From NCBI GenBank assembly GCA_030144725.1, contig JASKMD010000012.1, positions 4,938,623-5,002,622 on the forward strand: 64,000 nt of DNA, given 5' to 3'. The first letter of the stretch is position 1. The number at the start of each line of letters is the position of its first letter. This document shows, one piece after another, positions 38,371 to 49,001 of this stretch. The DNA is from Haematococcus lacustris. Its lineage: Eukaryota > Chlorophyta > Chlorophyceae > Chlamydomonadales > Haematococcaceae. The notes beneath the pieces were generated by a model. The model worked only from the letters and a program-made list of their open reading frames with translations. It made no database searches and was not told where the DNA came from. A program made the position numbers and the translations under genes.

Positions 38371-41300
38371 CTAGATAATTTGTGTGGGTGGGATCTGTAG
38401 TTCTTCATTGATGCGTGACGAAAGGTACTGGTTGAGCAGCGCGCGTAGCTCTGCATTCTGGTGCTGCAAGCTGTCGACTTCCGAAAGGCTGGTCGCACGG
38501 GCATGCAGCAAGGCCAGGTACCGTTCAAGCTGCTTCTCCAGCGCTCGCCACACCCTGGTGCCCTTTTCATTGATCACGTGCGTCATGCGCGACCAAAACT
38601 CCTGCTCCAACTCCGCGGCACGGCGGACAGCGCCCACCGCACGTGACGGCCCGGCAAGCCCGGACCGAGTGGGCGCGGCGCTCTCTAATTCCACGAATGC
38701 GCGGAGACGCCGCACGACATCGTCCGGATGGACCAGCACTTGGGCACGGCTGCCTGCGTCAGCCTGTCCGCCTTGGCTGCTACAAGGGTCGTCTCCGCCC
38801 AGGCGCGATGTGCCACCAATGCCCTGCGAAGGGACCAGCTAAGGAGCTGGGGTAGTGTCTCACCCTGTGCGCTGCTGCCACTATTGAACCAGCATGTCGA
38901 GCGCCCAGTTTAACAGCTGGCGGCTTGAGCGGTAGAACCCAACGCCAACAAGAGCTGGACAGCTGCTGGAGCGGCGCACCTTGGCCTTGCCCTCTATAGT
39001 AGAGTCAGCGCTGAGGGCATCCATGAGGGCTGTAAAGCCGGTGCCGTCTGTGACCCCGACTGCCCGCACTATGCTCTCAGCGGCTAGCAGGCCGGCCTCG
39101 TCCTTGGGCAGCTTGTCCAGCATCGCCCGCACCTGCCTCGCCATCACATGCAACAAGCAGGCACAGCAGGCTGTGACACTGGTGGCAACTGCCAGGGTTG
39201 AGAGAATGGTGAGAGGGCTCTGTGTGTTTTCTGGGTGAGAGTGAGACTTTTGAATGTGTGGGGTGTGGGGCGAGGGGTGTAGGTGTGCTGTGAGACCACA
39301 CCGTTGCCAGTGAGGGGTTGCATGCACATCAATGCAGGAGCGCTGAGGTGTGCAGGGACACGGATGAGCAGTTGTAATGTGCTGTCTGCAGCCCCTTTGG
39401 GGAGAGCAGGCGGCAGTCAGCCAGCCCCCACATGGTGCTCTGCTGGCGCTCCTGGTGCTGGCGATGACCTGGCTGGTAGCTCAACCACAGGTGGTGTACA
39501 GCAGGCCTGCTGCATGCAAGCGCTCCCCCTCACCTGGCATCTTGCTCAAGTCAGCCACAGGCTGGAGGGAGGAGTGCACTGACAGCAGCAGCCCTGCCCA
39601 CACAGCCCCCAGTACACCAGCTCAGGCACATGCTGCACAATTGGCTGCACACACCCGGAGCCCACCCCCTGGGTCACTCCATGCACCACACTCTCCTAGC
39701 CCGGTTCAAAATGGAGGGAGAAAGGGGAAGGGCCCCCACCTCAGACTGCTCTCCCCTCCCCATCGTGATGCCCAGCAGCATGACCCGGCTACCTTACCCT
39801 TGCCAGCTGGCCAGCTGTGAGGAGCCCACCTTAGAATCCACCAGGAAGCCGGCCTCGTCTGCCAGCAGCGACAGTGCTCCTAAGTAGGCGGGGCTGCGCA
39901 GCCGCTCTTGGAGCTCCTTCTCAGCCCGACGTGCCGCCACCTCTTCCTCGCTCACCTCCTCCCCCTCCCCCACCTGCTCCTCCCCCTGAGCTCCTCTGCT
40001 GCCTGGGGTGCCCTGCCCTGACCCTTCCCCCTGCTGGGTGGTGGCAGCTGAGGCTGCGGCGGGGGGCGGGGCCAGGGGGGTCGGGATGAAGAGGGCGTCG
40101 TCTGGAGGCGCCCAGGCCCAGCCCAGCTGCTGCTCGTGGATGACCTTGTCGGCCTGCAGCAGCTGCCGCACCTTGGCAGCCACCTCTGCCTCCTTCATTG
40201 CCCACACCTGCGTGTTGACACCAGGGCAGGCAGCCTGGAAGCCTGGTAGCACCAAGCGGGTGTGGGCTGGGCCTGGGCGCCTTCAGACGAAGCGGGGTGG
40301 GGTGCAACCTTCAGCAGCTGCAGTACCAGCGCCGGCCTAGGGGGTGCTGGTGGATGCAGCGTGGCAGGGCTCTGCTGATGATGACACTATGCATGTGGGG
40401 GCCTGTGAGCTTGGCACTTGCTGGCCTAGGAGGATACTGGTGGTGGCCTGGGCACTGAACAGCTTCCACGAGCTCAGCAGCTGTCCACAATGGATGGGTT
40501 CATGGCATGATGTATGGGAGCCATTGCAAGCTGTGACTCTGCAAGCTCTGCAGCTTTGATGGATTGGCACAATGGACAAGGTGGACTGGCTGATGCAAGG
40601 ACATGAGCGGAGCCATGGCGAGCTGTGGACGCAGTACATGGCAGTGCTGACCGCTGTCTGGAGGGGCAGGAGGATGGAGGTGGTCTAGCTGCCTGATGGC
40701 TGGCAGCTCCAGCGTCGTCACAACCAATCATGTTTGCTGAAGAGCAATGGGCAGAGGGCTGCATGTGTACATTCTCGAGGTCCATACTGGTATTTGTCTA
40801 CTTTGACAGTGGATTGAGCTCGTAGTATGGCTGCGGACGCCAGGTGCTGCCACCAAGTCATGCTACAAATGCGTTGTGATGAGGTGCACACACCTCGGCA
40901 TATTTCTTGGTGTCCACCGTTTCAAAGTGCCGGAACTTGCCCTGCAAGTCCTTAAACTGCTCGGTGATGCGCTTGTACTCGTCAGTCAGCCGCATGTTCT
41001 CCTCGATGTGTTTACGCTCAGTCTCGGCATAGCGCGCTTTCAAGCCGCTCAGGATGTCGCGCTGGCGGCTGATTTTCCGCTTTTGTTGATTAATGGTGGC
41101 CTGCAGTCAGCAGTCAGGGCGGGGCAATTGGATGGCTGCACGAAACCAGCTGGTCACACGGCGGATGTCCGATGATATCCAGAGCCTGCGGGCCGCGCCC
41201 TCCCGGTGAGTGCGTCACCCGGCCCCGCTCACCTGATTTTCATGATCGCGCTCCACTAGCACGCGATAGTTGTACTCCAGCTTTTCCGTGTTCAGCTGGT

Positions 41301-43766
41301 ACGTCGCGCGCATGGCCTCGAGGTGCTGCTCCAGGTTTTGTATGTCCGTCTCTAGACGTATTTTGAGGATGTGATAGTCTTCCGCGTCGGAGATTCGCAG
41401 CGCCTCCAGCGCGCCCTGGTACTTCTCCACCGTGCTTAGGTAGCGCTCCATGAAATCTGCCTCCATCTTGCTCCGCTTGTCGAACAGGTCCGTCATCTCC
41501 TTGCGGTTGCTGTCCAGCAGGTCGGATCGCTCCTAACCAGCATACAGCACATGCACCGCACTACCACACTGAAGCTGAAAGTGCTCGGGCGGAGTGTGGG
41601 GTTTGCAGAGATGTAGTCGTCATAGGTGTGCAGCTGTGAGTAGCGCAAGCATTGGCATATGCTGTCAGGTTTGTTATTTGCCTGTGCAAAGCAGTTCAAT
41701 CAGGGGTGTGCAGAGGCGACCATACCAAGCTGCAAGCAGTGAAGCTGCAATCAGTAGTCGTCTAGGGCACCAGACTAGGATCCATCAGTAGTCATCTAGG
41801 GCATCATGGGCATAGGCGCCAAATGCAGGTGATATGTGGTAGATCTGCCATAAGCTGGTGGATTGAAGAGGTGGGTAGAAGGCTAGGGGTAGTGTCAGCA
41901 GGGAGGTCAGCTCTGCATCCTGGCTGTATGTGAGGGGTAGGCTGCCCCCTGATTGATTAGCTTGCGCGGCTGCCAGCCAGTTCTGGTGCCTGGGGCTGGT
42001 GCCTGGGGCTGTTGCCTGGGGCTGTTGCCTGGGGCTGTTGCCAGGGGCTGTTTCCTGGGGCTGTTTCCTGGGGCTGGGCCGATTCAGCACCTGACAGACT
42101 GCTACAACAAACAGGCACGCCGCAAGGTAAGATGGCGAAGCTGTCATAGGACAGCAGCCAGGTGCGTAGCCAGGTAGGCTGGCATCAGCCTGTTCCCATA
42201 GCTAGCAAAGCTGTCAGTGGAGAGGTCAAAGCAGCCAGCCTGCTGCCAGGCCCCGCTGCCTGGGCAGCTGGCTTAGTCAGGATGTTCTGGAAGCCAGGAC
42301 TGTGGCAGCTGCCCAGAAGATCTAGATAGCTGTGCAGCTGCTGGACGGTCCTGCCCCTGAGTGCTATAGCTCCTGGAGGGCTGTGGGCCGCAGGCTGTGG
42401 GCGCCTGAGCTGCGCCCGCTCTGTGGCACTGTGGGCGCCTTAGCTGCCCTGAGGTCTGTGGCACTGTGGGCGCCTTAGCTGCCCTGAGGTCTGTGGCACT
42501 GTGGGCGCCTTAGCTGCCCTGAGGTCTGTGGCACTGTGGGCGCCTTAGCTGCCCTGAGGTCTGTGGGGCAAGGGCCCTGCATCAAGGGTGGTTGCAGTGC
42601 TGGCGTGGTGCTGCCAGCAGTGCCTCGCAGCTCACCTGCAGGAACGCGTTCTCAATTTCTTCCAGCTCCTCCTTGTATGCGTTTTGCATTTCCACAAACT
42701 GGCGGCTCATGTACTGCAGCAGAGTGTCGATATCCTCAGCCTGCCGCTTAAGGGTCTTCACAAACTCATCGTCCTTCTTCTTCAGCTCAGTCTTGATCTC
42801 TGCAAGACAGCGGCAGACAGCTCTCAGTCTTGATCTCTGCAAGACAGCGGCAGGTATTGGCTGTAGGTCACAGACACTCAGTTCGGATCACAATATCACA
42901 GCCCCTGCCCATTAGTAATTAGTAGTGTGCTGATCACACAAGAGTCATGCCAGCGGTAGCGAGTATGTGCCAGCGGCTACTGCCCCACCTTCCCAAGGAG
43001 TCAGGGAGCAGGGAAGCAGTCAGGCTCAGACAAGACAGCCCCAGCTAATGCTTAGGAAACGGGCTTGGTACTTGGTGCATGTTCTCCTGGTAGGAGGGCG
43101 TCAAGGCTCAGGCCAGGGATGGGGCAGTGAGGGCTGGGAGAGGGAGTGGGTGTGGCTGGCTCACCATGGATGAGCTTATCTTTGGACCCAATGATCTTCT
43201 CACATGCCATGCGCTGCCGCTCTATCTCCATGTACAGGTCTTGTGGCACGTCAATAGAGAAGAGGTCTGCCCACCGCATCGCGACTGCTGCATTCTGCCG
43301 TGCGCTCTGCTCGGCTTCTGCCAGGAGCTTGGCTCTCAGCTCCTGCACAATACAGTCCCGGATCCGTCTGAGGCCTGTATGGACAATCCCACCCGACCCC
43401 ACCTCTTCCTGCTGCATGTACCTGGCGTGTGTTCTCTTCTGCCACCCGGTGCGCATTCTCACGCTCATCCCCAGCGACCCGCACAGAAGACACGTCTTGG
43501 TCTGTCCTGTGCTTGAACTTGTAGAGCTTGCGTTTAGATTCAATGATCTGAGCCTTGCCCTTGCCAACCTCTTCCTTCTTCTCGCCTTCCTTGCCTCCTG
43601 CTCAAGGCACATAGGTTTGAAGCCTACATGTGGGTGTCATGGTGTTCAAGGATGAAGCTGCTGACTGCCCACCTGCATTGTCACCCTCTCGCATGGCTGC
43701 CAGGCGCTCCTGTATTCGCTTGCGCCTGGCCAGAATCCGCTGTTCCCTGGACAAGCCAGTGTACAT
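38371..43766 (-). CDS. DRC1: Dynein regulatory complex subunit 1 (DRC1/CCDC164, nexin-dynein regulatory complex)
   Basis: Minus exons: 43673-43766, 43422-43597, 43165-43342, 42636-42799, 41233-41532, 40894-41100, 39830-40207, 38980-39132, 38371-38763 (stop). Every junction agrees in phase; the model gives 680 residues, close to known DRC1 proteins. The protein is mainly coiled coil. Blocks shared with animal and Chlamydomonas DRC1 include VPQDLYMEIERQR, ELKKKDDEFVKTLKRQAEDID, YQLNTEKLEYNYRVL, NQQKRKISRQRDIL, RITEQFKDLQGKFRHF, SLLADEAGFLVDSK, and the C-terminal NAELRALLNQYLSS and NEELQIPPTQ. DRC1 forms part of the base plate of the nexin link in motile axonemes and is needed for flagellar beating. 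The ATG at 43766 follows an AG-like site, so a short 5' exon (for example from the ATG at 43852) may exist, but I could not join it in phase. Exon 7 carries an algal Gly/Glu-rich insert. Confidence 0.95.
42440..42570. repeat. Tandem copies of a 46-base unit
   Basis: GGCACTGTGGGCGCCTTAGCTGCCCTGAGGTCTGT-type units repeat about three times (spacing about 46) within the DRC1 intron 41533-42635. Confidence 0.8.
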
Positions 43767-44339
43767 CTGCTGCTATTTATTAGCGGGCAATTCGCAAAGG
43801 AACATCGCAACCGGAGACCGCACCGCGACGACTGCGCTGCGAAGGAGTCCATAGTGTCGCTTGGTGGACAGTGCACCCGACGCTAACTCAGTCAGCACAT
43901 GCACCTATTGACAGGAGGGTCTACACTTTCTCTAAGTACTTTCGACCCTTTTTGCATTTGACTCATTTTGTCATCAAAGTCTGCTTTATCAAGAAGACTG
44001 CTTACCTTAAACTACAGCACATTATTCCCCTACTAGTGGGCAGGGGCTGTGTTATCTGAAGACGAACTGAGCGTCTGTGACCTACAGCCGGTACCAATAC
44101 CTAATCTCTTACCCCTCCGCCCTTGCGAGAGTCAGCTGTGACACGTCCTATATCATATCACGTACAGGCCATCCCAGCATGTAAGACTTGCACCGCTGGG
44201 CTCAGCGCGTCGCTGTTAGCTCCCTGCCGGATGTCCACCTCCGTAGCCTGCCAAGAATCTGGACCAAGCGTAGCCTAGAGAACTGTCCAGTCGTCGGAGT
44301 GCGGTGCAATAGACCACATGCGCATCGCAAAGCTTGTAA
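43767..44339. other. DRC1 upstream region
   Basis: A lower-GC stretch between the DRC1 start and element C; it presumably holds the DRC1 promoter. A segment at 44017-44110 resembles 59063-59160 (CAGCACATT, TCCCCTACT, GGTACCA), suggesting a dispersed repeat. No coding exon seen. Confidence 0.45.
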
Positions 44340-44937
44340 TCGCTTGAGCGCTGACTTTCGTGCCCTTTGCAAGTGGAGCGACCGACGATGCCAGTGAGAA
44401 CATTGGCACTTGTATCGCTGCGTAGCTGCCAAAATGAACGCGTGGGACTCATGAATTGTGGACCCGACTGCGCCCATGCAGAACTGCTGCAAACCCAGCC
44501 CCCGGTCCAGCCACAGCGAATTTGAGGCTGAAAACATACCTGTAGGCTCGTCATGGCACAAGGTACGCAATAGATTAGGTTGCATGACGATGCACTAAGT
44601 GTGTGCATCTTGGCAGGGAATAGTACCACATCACACATGATGTGGTGTCACATGGCACATGTGTGACCAGTAGGCCTGAAAATTGTGTTGTGTGTTGACA
44701 ATGCTCATAGCAACCCCTTGCCGTAATTTCATCTAAAGGTAAAATTGCAGGCAACTACAGCATAGTTATAACCGCAGACTCCATTGTTATGGATGATGTC
44801 GCTGTCCAACAACACACCACATGCAGCACTTGCTATGTGTGCATTGCAGGTGCCTATCCTGCGTTTCCGTATCTCAACAACTTCGTGCAGATGGAGGATG
44901 TGTAATATCTACAGGTCAGAGCACCATTCAACATTGC

Positions 44938-45684
44938 TCATAGTGCATATGCATCCAGCAGTGCATCCAGCAGCCCACAGACTGTCTTTGCTGGAGGACC
45001 CCGGCCTACTACACCCCACAACTGCCTCAATTGATCTAGGCTGAGCTTCACTGTTTTCTCAGGCAATGGCTGTATTGTAGAACGGTACATGGCTATGGCT
45101 TGGATTTGCTGCTTTGCCATCCTTGCCCGATTGCTTGCTTGCTCTTTTGCAGCCTGCTGTTGCTCCACAGCTGCGGCCTGGTACTGCTGTCGAGTATCTG
45201 TAGACGCAAACTCCATGGTGATGGACAGCTCCGCTGCAGCTCGCTTCTCTCGCCTTTTTTGCTCTTGTATCTTGCGTGTACTGCCAGCTTGTGCTGCAGC
45301 CCTGGTTGCATGAGAGGGGTTGGGGGTCTCGGCACCTCCGGTAGCAGCTAAGAGCAAAGGGCCTGCGGTGTTGGGGGGGGTGGCTACAAGGAGGAGGGGG
45401 TTGACCTTGCCATCTGCCATGCGCCTACGCTTTGCAGCCCTGTTCGCTGCAAGGCTGGCTTCTGTTATGTAGTGGTGCCAGGTGTGCAATGGCTCTGTGT
45501 GGGCCTTGACATGGGCTACAACCTGCGCCGCCCCCATCCTGTCAACTCTGCTGCTGCTCAACGGCTTCAAAGCTGTCTCACATCCCGCATTGGTGATGGG
45601 CACTGGCCGATACACTTCAGCTAGATGCTGCTCAACTCCAGGTGTAAGATGTCCACTGAGGGCTGTGTACTGCGAGCAAAGCAC
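44938..45684 (-). CDS. Uncharacterised reading frame in element C
   Basis: A 248-codon frame with N-terminal EVYRPVPITNAGCETALKPL, a basic segment (ANRAAKRRRMADGK), a Lys/Glu/Ala-rich probable coiled coil (EQKRREKRAAAELSI) and a Leu-rich C-terminus. It does not match a transposase I know. It may be the 3' exon of an element-encoded gene whose upstream exon is the 46620-46994 frame. Confidence 0.4.
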   Translation of the reverse strand: MLCSQYTALSGHLTPGVEQHLAEVYRPVPITNAGCETALKPLSSSRVDRMGAAQVVAHVKAHTEPLHTWHHYITEASLAANRAAKRRRMADGKVNPLLLVATPPNTAGPLLLAATGGAETPNPSHATRAAAQAGSTRKIQEQKRREKRAAAELSITMEFASTDTRQQYQAAAVEQQQAAKEQASNRARMAKQQIQAIAMYRSTIQPLPEKTVKLSLDQLRQLWGVVGRGPPAKTVCGLLDALLDAYAL

Positions 45685-45910
45685 ACAATGTCACAATGAC
45701 ACATGTCACAACACATACCACACAGGACGCTGAACACATGTCCTTCATGCTTACGTAAACATCCATAAATATGTACATGAGTGTCAACCATCCAGTCTAT
45801 ACTCCCTTTGTGTTGCACTCACCAACAATTGAAGACGGGACGCGGTTTCATCTTGGGGAAGTTGTTCAAAGACCAGCCTTGCTGCGTGCCGCCTCCTGAG
45901 GGAGAGATTT

Positions 45911-46609
45911 GTGCCCACTGCCCCAGCCCCACACCCTGCCCTCCTGCCCCCTCCCCACCACCACCCCTGCTGCTGCTGCTGCTGTTGTTGCCCGGCGCTG
46001 GGCCAAGTGGCTGAGAGCGAGTGGGGGATGGTGCCCACTGCCCCAGCCCCACACCCTGCCCTCCTGCCCCCTCCCCACCACCACCCCTGCTGCTGCTGCT
46101 GCTGTTGTTGCCCGGCGCTGGGCCAAGTGGCTGAGAGCGAGTGGGGGATAGTGCCCACTGCCCCAGCCCCACACCCTGCCCACCTGCCCCCCCCCCACCA
46201 CCACCCCTGCTGCTGCTGTTGCTGCTGCTGTTGTTGCCCGGCGCTGGGCCAAGTGGCTGAGAGCGAGTGGGGGATGGTGCCCACTGCCCCAGCCCCACAC
46301 CCTGCCCTCCTGCCCCCTCCCCACCACCACCCCTGCTGCTGCTGCTGCTGTTGTTGCCCGGCGCTGGGCCAAGTGGCTGAGAGCGAGTGGGGGATAGTGC
46401 CCACTGCCCCAGCCCCACACCCTGCCCACCTGCCCCCCCCCCACCACCACCCCTGCTGCTGCTGTTGCTGCTGCTGTTGTTGCCCGGCGCTGGGCCAAGT
46501 GGCTGAGAGCGAGTGGGGGATGGTGCCCACTGCCCCAGCCCCACACCCTGCCCTCCTGCCCCCTCCCCACCACCACCCCTGCTGCTGCTGCTGCTGCTGT
46601 TGTTGCCCG
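45911..46609. repeat. 120/126-bp minisatellite, five full units and one partial
   Basis: Units start at 45911, 46031, 46151, 46277, 46397 and 46523. Two variants occur: 120 bp (CCCTCCTGCCCCCTCCCC plus short CTG run) and 126 bp (CCCACCTGCCCCCCCC plus a CTG run with an inner GTTGCT), in the order 120, 120, 126, 120, 126, partial. The unit length is a multiple of three, so all minus frames stay open and merge with the flanking coding-like sequence. Confidence 0.95.
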
Positions 46610-46619
46610 GTGAGTGTAG

Positions 46620-46994
46620 GCAAATGCTAGCCTCCACCCTCAACCGTTGCACACACTTGTAGTGGGCCACAAGGGGGAGGCGCATTGCCTCACACCCAAC
46701 TCGGAGTGTGTTGTCCACAAGGGTGGCTGGCCCTAGGGCATCACCATGCGCTGGGCCGCTAAGTTTAGAAGCATCACGTACTTCCCAGATAGCGTCTGTC
46801 CCCTCCACATTAGGTGCCACGCATAAAGCTGTCCATGCTTGCCATCTGCCTATCACGCATGGTGCAGTCGACACCGTGCAAAGAACGCATCGGTCTAACT
46901 TCACCACAATGCCCTCAAGCAGCACGGACCGGCCTTTAAGGGGATGTGGGAACGTAGGCATGCACCTGCCGAGCACACACAGCAAGTGATGCAT
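46620..46994 (-). CDS. Uncharacterised N-terminal reading frame in element C
   Basis: Frame begins at 46994 (MHHLLCVLGRCMPTFPHPL) and stays open without low complexity for about 120 codons (VLLEGIVVKLDRCVLC, ALCVAPNVEGTDAIWEVRDA, MRLPLVAHYKCVQRLRVEA) before running into the minisatellite. The amino-acid texture is that of a real domain, but it is not recognised. Confidence 0.4.
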
Positions 46995-47708
46995 GGGATG
47001 TATTGTTGGGCAATGACATCATCCATGGCATTGCAGTCTGCGGTTTAAATTATGCTGTAATTGCCTGCAATTTTACCTTTAGATGAAATCACGGCAGGGA
47101 GTTGATATAAGCACTGTCAGCACACGACACAAGTTTCAGGCCTACTGGTCACACATGTGCCATGTGACACCTCATAGTGTGTGACATGATATGAATCCCT
47201 GCCATTGTTCACACACTGAAAGCATTGTGGTGCAGCTTAACCCATCGCGTACCTTATGCTAAAGTGGAGCTGACTATGTAGTGTCAATTCAGAACTCGCC
47301 CAGGCTGGACCGGTGGCCGGGTTTGCAGCAGCCCTGCATGGTCGCGGTCGGGGCCACGGTTAGTTAAGCTCACGCGCTCATTTCTGCAGCTACGCATCGG
47401 AACAAAAGCGGAATGTTCTTACTGACAGCTAACCCAGCAAGACGGCCGACGACATGTGTTCGGCAAAAGGTCACAACTCGAGCACGGGGCTACGTGGGGC
47501 TCACCACAGAACCTCTTAACTTCCAGCTATGACCCAAACTAGCTTTGCTTCGAGGGGTCCACTTTGGCGGGCGCAAGGAATAATCAAGGGACAGCCCTGA
47601 CTAGACCTATGCAGCAAGCGGGTGCAAAAATCGCGGCACGAGGTGGCCTGGTTGGCCCATGCTGGCCCATTCGAACATTTTCTCACGGGTGTCACAGCTG
47701 AGCGAGAG

Positions 47709-47774
47709 TTAGGCAATCGATATTGGCATGAAATCGATATTGGCATGTGTTTCATGCCAATATCGATTGCCTAA
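47709..47774. repeat. Perfect 25-bp inverted repeat with an internal third copy
   Basis: Arm 47709-47733 is the exact reverse complement of arm 47750-47774. The 16-base loop (47734-47749) contains most of a further copy of the left arm (ATCGATATTGGCATG), so the left side is a tandem pair. The right arm overlaps the stop codon of the Fanzor-like frame (stop at 47771-47773). Confidence 0.93.
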
Positions 47775-48442
47775 CAGTACTGTGCTACAGGCTGCTGGGC
47801 CTGGGCCTTGGGGGCTCGGTCTCGCAGCTTCTTGAAGCCCAATGCTGGGTACTCCTTGCCCTGGGCAGGAAGCCTTGCTCGGTTTGGCCACCTGCACAGC
47901 TCCAGTGGGCGCCAATTGCTCTCCCCTGCCCGCTGGAGGTTGAGGGCTGCGTTGCAGTCCCTGTCCACCCACTTGCCAAGGTCCCCAGGGGTGGCCTGGT
48001 GCAGCTGTGGGCACCACATGAGCCCCCGCACTGGCGCCTCAAACCGCTTGCTCCAGGCTAAATGCACCAAGCGGTTCTGCACCTGACCTGGCTTGGGCTT
48101 CCAGCCTTCAAGCCTGGTGGGCTAGCTGAGGTCCAGCTCCTCCTCACAGGGTTGGGGGCTTTTCATAGTTGAGCTGACCCCGCTCATCCACAGTCACCAC
48201 CTAGCCTGGCACCCTGTCGGTTGGCTTGCCGCTGTTGGCCCTCTCCACCACCTTGCGGCAGGCCCGCAGCACAGCCTTGGCCCCCTACCCACCCCGGGTG
48301 CCAATGCCTGCGTAGCCAAAGAACACCACCAGCTGCTTGCGGGTCCCCCCCGCTTCTGGGACTCAATGGCTGCCTCCTCCTCTAACTGCATGGCACACAG
48401 GCACACAATGCGCATGACATCCTTGGAAGGATTGGGGATCAC
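47771..48442 (-). pseudogene. Decayed Fanzor/TnpB-like (IS605 OrfB family) nuclease, C-terminal half
   Basis: The minus strand reads QLVVFFGYAGIGTRGG, a stop, GAKAVLRACRKVVERANSGK, a stop, VVTVDE, then AWSKRFEAPVRGLMWCP and KWVDRDCNAALNL, ending KGEYPALGFKKLRDRAPKA-like and a stop at 47771. D-R-D-x-N-A-A-x-N is the RuvC-III motif of TnpB and its eukaryotic relatives (Fanzors); VVTVDE corresponds to the RuvC-II glutamate strand. In-frame stops replace expected Trp or Lys codons and there is a frameshift near 48345, so it is a relic. The N-terminal half and RuvC-I are not seen. A perfect hairpin directly at the 3' end recalls the ends of TnpB-carrying elements. Assignment to Fanzor rather than another OrfB relative is inferred. 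Confidence 0.7.
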
Positions 48443-49001
48443 ATCCTTGGAAGGATTGGGGACCTAGCAGATCACATGTGGGGACAGCGTTAACTTGGGA
48501 GCGTTCTAGCCCGCGTAACGGTACTTGTGGTGTCATTTATATGTGACCGTGCACTGCAGACCTGCGATTTAAAGTATGAGGATAGTGACTAAAAGGAGCA
48601 GGGACATGAGACAAGTCATGGTTGAGTTGTGTGCACCCTCTTGTGTGCATGCTACTATGGAAATTTCGTCAGAGCAATGCTCCATGGCCGCTTTTTGAAT
48701 GACGTGCGTTGTGGACGTACCAGGTGGAAAATATCGGCTCAGTGGCTTGAGCGGGCCGCGCACAGGCTTGGCTAGGAAGCGGTCAGGCCTGTGTGTAGTT
48801 CTTGCGGGTTCCCGGCACTGTGTAGCCCGGCACGGCGAGCGGTCCTGGATTTTCAGCCTACCGCTGCAGGGCTGCAGCCGGGGTGAGCTGCCGCATCGCA
48901 GCTAAGGATGCAGAGCTGACTAGTTTTGTGCCATTGCGAAGATTTTTACCCTGCAAGCTGTGCAGAGGGATCCCGCTTGACCCAACAGCCAGCAGCGCAA
49001 G
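48443..49001. other. Upstream region of the amylase gene
   Basis: Contains a tandem doublet of ATCCTTGGAAGGATTGGGG at about 48418-48462 and an AT-richer stretch at 48530-48720. A part of that stretch (GCACTGCAGACCTGCGATTTAAAG, about 48549) weakly resembles the inner end of element C. No coding exon is visible; the promoter should lie near its right end. Confidence 0.4.

Larger units (their letters stand above)
44340..47480. mobile_element. Element C, DNA transposon with very long imperfect terminal inverted repeats
   Basis: The left arm (about 44340-44815) and right arm (about 47010-47480) are imperfect reverse complements over at least 430 bases. Matching stretches include CGTAGCTGC, CATGCAGnnCTGCTGCAAACCC, CCGGTCCAGCC, AAGGTACGC, GGTGTCACATGGCACATGTG and TCTAAAGGTAAAATTGCAGG. 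Outer limits and target duplication are not resolved. The inside carries two minus-strand reading frames and a 120/126-bp minisatellite. Arms this long recall Mutator-like or other TIR elements, but no superfamily can be assigned. Confidence 0.75.

Noticed and set aside
43646..43876. DRC1 start at the ATG at 43852
   Set aside because: None of the possible donors downstream of this ATG joins in phase to the conserved LSREQRILARRKRIQERL exon; the ATG at 43766 fits directly. A short 5' exon remains possible.
44590..44625. CACTA-type transposon end at the left of element C
   Set aside because: CACTA occurs at the left, but the matching position on the right arm does not end in TAGTG, and the inverted similarity continues well beyond it.
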